The notes under the pieces are model-generated. The model was not told the DNA's origin, did no database searches, and worked only from the letters and a program-made list of their open reading frames with translations. A stretch of 64,000 nucleotides of DNA from Gymnorhina tibicen (taxonomy: Eukaryota > Chordata > Aves > Passeriformes > Artamidae). The stretch spans positions 1 through 64,000 of the forward strand of contig VXAZ01008180.1 in assembly GCA_013399875.1 (NCBI GenBank), written 5' to 3'. Both the position numbers and the translations under genes were made by a program. Positions 59,789 through 64,000 of this stretch are shown one piece after another; within the stretch, counting starts at the first letter, position 1, and each line of letters opens with the position of its first letter.

Positions 59789-60119
59789 GGCGCTGGGGGT
59801 GGATGGAAGGGGAGGCGGGGGGGCCAGGGGGTGGTTGTTCACATACCCGGAGCGGGGCAATGAATAACCACGTAAATAGCGATTTTTAATGAATTCCCCG
59901 TGCCCCCCCCTTCGGGGCGGTGCCTTAAAAGTGTGGGGTGCCCATAGCGGAGGGGGCGAGGGGGGGGCCCGGCCAGCAGCAGCAGCAGCCGCCTGCGGCC
60001 AAGTGCCGGCGCCCGAAAGTAAAAGGGCAGGCGGCGGAGGCTCCTCCTCGAGCCTGACATCACCCAGCCGCGGCTCGGCTCGGCTCGGCATGGCCCGGCT
60101 CCCCACGGCCCCCCCCACC

Positions 60120-60190
60120 NNNNNNNNNNNNNNNNNNNNNNNNNNNNNNNNNNNNNNNNNNNNNNNNNNNNNNNNNNNNNNNNNNNNNNN
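60120..60190. other. Assembly gap (71 N)
   Basis: Unresolved bases in the HEG1 upstream CpG island. GC-rich promoters are a common cause of such gaps. Base composition changes sharply to AT-rich just right of it (60191-60225), so a small misjoin is possible. Confidence 0.99.
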
Positions 60191-60470
60191 AAAATTACTC
60201 CTCCTTTTACTTTTACTTTATTTTTCCTGCTGCATCTCGCAGCCGCGCCGGGCGAGCGGGACCCCCCGTGCCCAGCGCCCGCAGCCGTGGCGGAGGTGCC
60301 CCGGTACCGCGTTTAAAGGCGGGCAGCGCGCAGGTCCCGCGCCCCGCGCAGCGGCACCCGGCGGGCACGGCCCCCCCGCTCCGGCAGGGTCACCCCCCGC
60401 TCCCGCACTGGATAGCCCCGAACTTAATTCCCGTCGAAATCGAGTCCTTGACAAATAACTTCAGCCCTTT

Positions 60471-63400
60471 TCTTGGTTATTAAGCTGACTCCCTTTAAAC
60501 GCCAGCAGCAGCGTTTGAGGCTGCAACTTCTTGCAGTGGTGAATTTCCCAGGCCGGGCTGTACGGGAGGCAAAGGATTTCCCTTCATTGTTCTGAAATTC
60601 CCCTTCATAATTTCATGCTCCTGGTTCTGGGAGAGAGCACGCCGCGGAGCAGTGGGTTGGGCTTTGCCGGAGCTGCCGGCATCCCGATGAGCCAGGTTTA
60701 GGGTCCCCGCTGAGCACTCCCTCCCCAGGGAGCACAAACCCGTCCTGGCCAGCCTCTCCCCTCGAGTCGCTCCTGGGCCTTATGGTTTTCCCTCGACCTG
60801 GTTCAGAATCAGACTTGATTTCCACAAGCCAAGCAGAATCCGACCTTCCAAAGGGGAGGGTGACAGGTGACAACTCACCACGTCCAGGCGACTGTAGCCT
60901 CTGACAAACCCGGGGTCTGGTCCACAGCCCCTCAGTGCCCATTTTGCCCGTCACCAAGAGCAGAAGTCGGTGGCTGATGTACACAAACTCTCCTGAAAGC
61001 CTCTTTCCACCCAAGAGGTGGCACTGATGAGCCCACACCAGCATGTTAAGGGCCTTGGCTTTACCCCGACAGGACTTGCTCTCCACCGCTCCTGCGCCTT
61101 TCTCTCCACGTGCAAGTGTTTTCTCCCGCGCCTTCCCACGCCACTTCACCATGAAGCACACTGAGAAATCCTCAGTGTGCTACTTGACTAATTATGGATG
61201 AAAGCCCTGGGAAAGGCCACCTCTGAGGCATCCCTCTATCAGTCCATGCTCTAGTCTACTCCCTACAGCTTTCGCCATCTTCTTGCTTCAAATTTGCCTA
61301 AACCCAAGGAACAAGTAAAGCCATGTCGGCTTGGGACATGAAGCACAAACCAATCATGATTATGCTTTAGTCATACAAGTAAGCACCCCAGTCCTGGCAA
61401 ATGGGCTGACCTGAGTGACCCAGAAGCCACTGGCAGTCACCACCAAGGTGCCTGATCTACAAAGTGTATCTTTGGGCTCTTTCATTCTATGTCCAGGTAT
61501 TTACACATTCTGTACAGAATAGTTGTGCAAAACAAAGCTTCCTTCTTGCTAAGACAGACAGACCAATACACAGCTAAAGCTCAGGGGAAGAGCTGTGAAT
61601 TATTTTGATACTTTGGGAGATGGCACAGGGAGTGCAATGCAGCAGCTCCAACACTTGGGGATATCTTTATACATGAAATGCACGACTCCACGCTACCAGT
61701 TCCTAAGATAATAAGTAATGTCCATAATAAATATGGTTATTTAGAAAGTTTTGTTAGTCCCTAGAAACAAAGCCTTGCCAACCAGCAAATCTGGCACTTC
61801 TAACTGGGCAATACAGGTAAGGCAGCAGAGGCACAGAAACTCTGAGGTCAGTGATGCACCCTCAGGGCTGCAGGGGGCAAATTAAAGCCAAACTTTGCCC
61901 CAGCATGAAAGGGGTGCTCTCCTGTCCACTCACTCTCAAGCCTGAGGGCCCTAATACCAAGTCTAGAGCTCACACCCTTTCCCCCCGCCTTTTCCAAGAG
62001 AGTTCCCCAACATCTCAGCCACACAGCAGCTCCCCACTCTTACTACATCCTTCCAAGCTGTAAATCCAACAAGCAGGAAGCACAGTATCAAATGCTTTTC
62101 CAAAAAGGTCTCAATAAATTCTTCCTACTGTTTCACTCAACAGGCCCATCGAGAGCAATAGCAGACACAGGCAAAGGCAAAACAAACACTGCTGCAAGAA
62201 CAACCCGTGTCCGTATCGAATGGCTCCGTCTCACCATTCCCCTGTGGTGCCCCATAGCACGACCCACCATGCAGTGCCACTAGCTAGGAAAGCAGGGAAG
62301 GATGAATTAACCCCCTCTGGGAGTGGGGGGAAGGGGGTAGCTGATGTCCTCCCCAAAACTGCCAATAAACCTGCCTGACCTGCTGCATTTCTGAACCAAG
62401 CAGGGCACTCGTGACCGTGACAGGGGTGACCACGAGGACCGTATGCCCGAGTGCAGAGCCAGCAGCAGGAAACGCTGGCCAAAGGGCCCCGTGCTGCCCT
62501 TGGATGAGCCACATCCTGGCAGGGCTTAGTATAGGTGGGACAGGAATGCCATTGCAGCCTCTGAAGCCCATGGCAGTGGTGAGGCTGCTGCCTTCACCAG
62601 CCCCAGCAAAAGCCACACAGGTGTGAACCTGTGGGCCTAAACCAGTACTCACCATGAGAAAATAATCTCTCTCCTCTCTCCATCGTGGTTCCAGTCACAA
62701 GCAGCACATTATTTACAAGCACCTGGAAAGGAAACACCGATATTCAGGCAGTTTCAGACTTCCCAAATGCAGTCCCTTCCCCCAAAGGTGTCTGATTTGC
62801 CAGGGTTTAGTGCCTGTAAATTTAAAGCTACTGTGTTTTCCTGACATCTTATGTTTTATTCCTACCTTCAGGGCTTTGTAAGGAGTATCACTGCACCGAA
62901 GGAGTCAAATTATGACTGACATTTTTGAGCTCCAGTTTCAACAGCCACATGAAAACAACAGAGAAAAAAAATTGGTTTTTATTCAAAAAATACTGTTTTA
63001 CCCATTGGAGCTGCAGAGGGTAGTGTGGAGGGGATACCAACCCTGCCACTCATGCGATGAGTTTGACACCCTCCTGGGAGGCTGGGAAAGAAGCTTCAGT
63101 GGTGGGAGAAGGAAGCACTGCAGCAGGATGAAGGTGGCTGTGAGGAGCACAAGCACTCAGTGAAGGCCACCGGCACTTGGCTCTTCCCCGTGTGGCGCTG
63201 GAGTTGTTTACCCCCATGGCACAACTGCACACTGCCCTGCCACATCCCGCTGATGCTGCTTCCAGGGCAGCTCCAGGCCGAGGGCTGCTCCCCTCCCTCC
63301 TTGGGAGCACCAGCTAATAGGAGATTTAAATGCATGAAATCATGTCTGAGGAGCCAGATGGGCCAGGCAAAGCCTGACGTCGAGTAATGCCACAGCATCC

Positions 63401-64000
63401 TCCTGAAAGAGGCTGCGGCCTCAAACGCCTCCCCAAATGATGTACAAAACACATTTAACACTTCCATCTGAAAGCAACCAGCACATTCCACACACAGCAA
63501 AGGAAACAAACAAACAACCGACCTCATCAACACCGAAAGCCTCTAACAAAGCTATATATTAAACATGATTGATATTGATTAATTGAAACCCGTCCATCAC
63601 CTTGTTTTGGGGGAGGAAAGACACAGTGTGTTTTTATTTCACCTTGATTTCCATTTTCCAGATTGAGGGGCTAGAGACATGTGACTAAATTTGCTGGGTT
63701 CTACATTGTTTTGGTCTGAAACCACCATAAACCACAGGAGTCTGTGCAGAAGAGGCATCCCTGTAGCACTTTGTGAGGGTTACAGTGACCGGTCCCTTCT
63801 CTCTGGTTCTGCAGGAGCCTTTCACAGCACAGCCAATGTCATGAAACTCCTGCAGCTCCCTTGAAACTCATCCCAGATCTGTCCAAAATTTGGATCAGGC
63901 TCATAAACCTCAGACAAGTTTTAAGCTGATGATGAATTAAGGTACAAAGTGAATATTTTCTCCTCCTGGAATTTGTTATTAAAAGCCCTGAGTTTCCAAA
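60471..64000. other. Upstream flank of HEG1
   Basis: No protein-coding gene is supported. In mammals SLC12A8 is the next gene on this side; no transporter-like exon is seen. One splice-flanked candidate exon at 62653-62722 is listed separately. Confidence 0.6.
62653..62722 (-). other. Splice-flanked candidate exon of unknown gene
   Basis: On the minus strand a 70-bp segment sits between a good acceptor (TTTCCTTTCCAG) and a consensus donor (CATG/GTGAGT). The first frame is open throughout (VLVNNVLLVTGTTMERGERL) but short enough to be open by chance. It could be an upstream HEG1 5' UTR exon, a neighbour-gene exon, or chance. Confidence 0.25.

Larger units (their letters stand above)
59400..60470 (-). 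promoter_or_regulatory. HEG1: CpG island over HEG1 exon 1, 5' UTR and promoter
   Basis: CpG-dense DNA covers exon 1 and continues past the assembly gap. On the minus strand, upstream of the ATG, there are GC boxes (CACCGCCCC at about 59910) and a TGATGTCA CRE-like site at about 60055-60062. The start site cannot be fixed because of the gap. Confidence 0.65.

Noticed and set aside
1..64000. CRISPR arrays, operons, phage or bacterial elements
   Set aside because: The sequence is a vertebrate genomic locus with spliced genes; no such structures are present.

Overview
The window looks like genomic DNA from a bird. The evidence is one clear CR1 LINE copy with the 3' end typical of bird genomes (about 12.86-13.49 kb), a second older CR1 piece, compact introns, and a HEG1 gene whose membrane-proximal and cytoplasmic parts are very close to the mammalian protein but whose mucin part is not. 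There is one short assembly gap (60120-60190). Nothing here is bacterial or viral. Nearly all long reading frames are chance frames in introns, untranslated regions and intergenic DNA.

Layout, with both genes on the minus strand and so read from right to left. (1) 148-3042: the first two coding exons of a small mucin-type gene that runs off the left edge. It has a signal-peptide exon and a Pro/Thr-rich exon, and is most likely MUC13 because MUC13 lies directly downstream of HEG1 in the same orientation in mammals. (2) 3043-14822: MUC13 promoter, intergenic DNA and the HEG1 3' UTR, with a CR1 insertion. (3) 14823-59788: HEG1, rebuilt here as 21 coding exons totalling 5514 nt (1837 codons plus stop). 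Every junction is frame-consistent, with GT donors and AG acceptors. (4) 59789-64000: GC-rich HEG1 promoter/5' UTR with the gap, then upstream intergenic DNA with one splice-flanked candidate exon (62653-62722). Mammalian synteny would place SLC12A8 further to the right.

The predicted HEG1 is a type I membrane protein: signal peptide; about 1420 residues of Ser/Thr/Pro-rich mucin sequence; one EGF-like domain; a SEA-like module; a second six-Cys EGF-like module; a short four-Cys module; one membrane helix; and a tail of about 108 residues ending in RRRDYF, the KRIT1/CCM1-binding end. The model is some 450 residues longer than human HEG1 (about 1380 residues, from memory).

The most unusual part is 31085-41736. 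Ten consecutive mucin exons are all phase 1-1, and most share start and end signatures (an SSH/GSS-like start and an LLTxSPxASE-like end), as expected from serial exon duplication. Exons 5 and 8 have the same length (309 bp), share an identical 77-bp block and have related intron flanks, which points to recent duplication or gene conversion. The first of the two tandem EGF domains of mammalian HEG1 was not found, and splice phase lets the mucin exon join directly to the remaining EGF exon. No wholly new system was seen; the window holds a known vascular receptor with a lineage-specific exon expansion beside a mucin gene.
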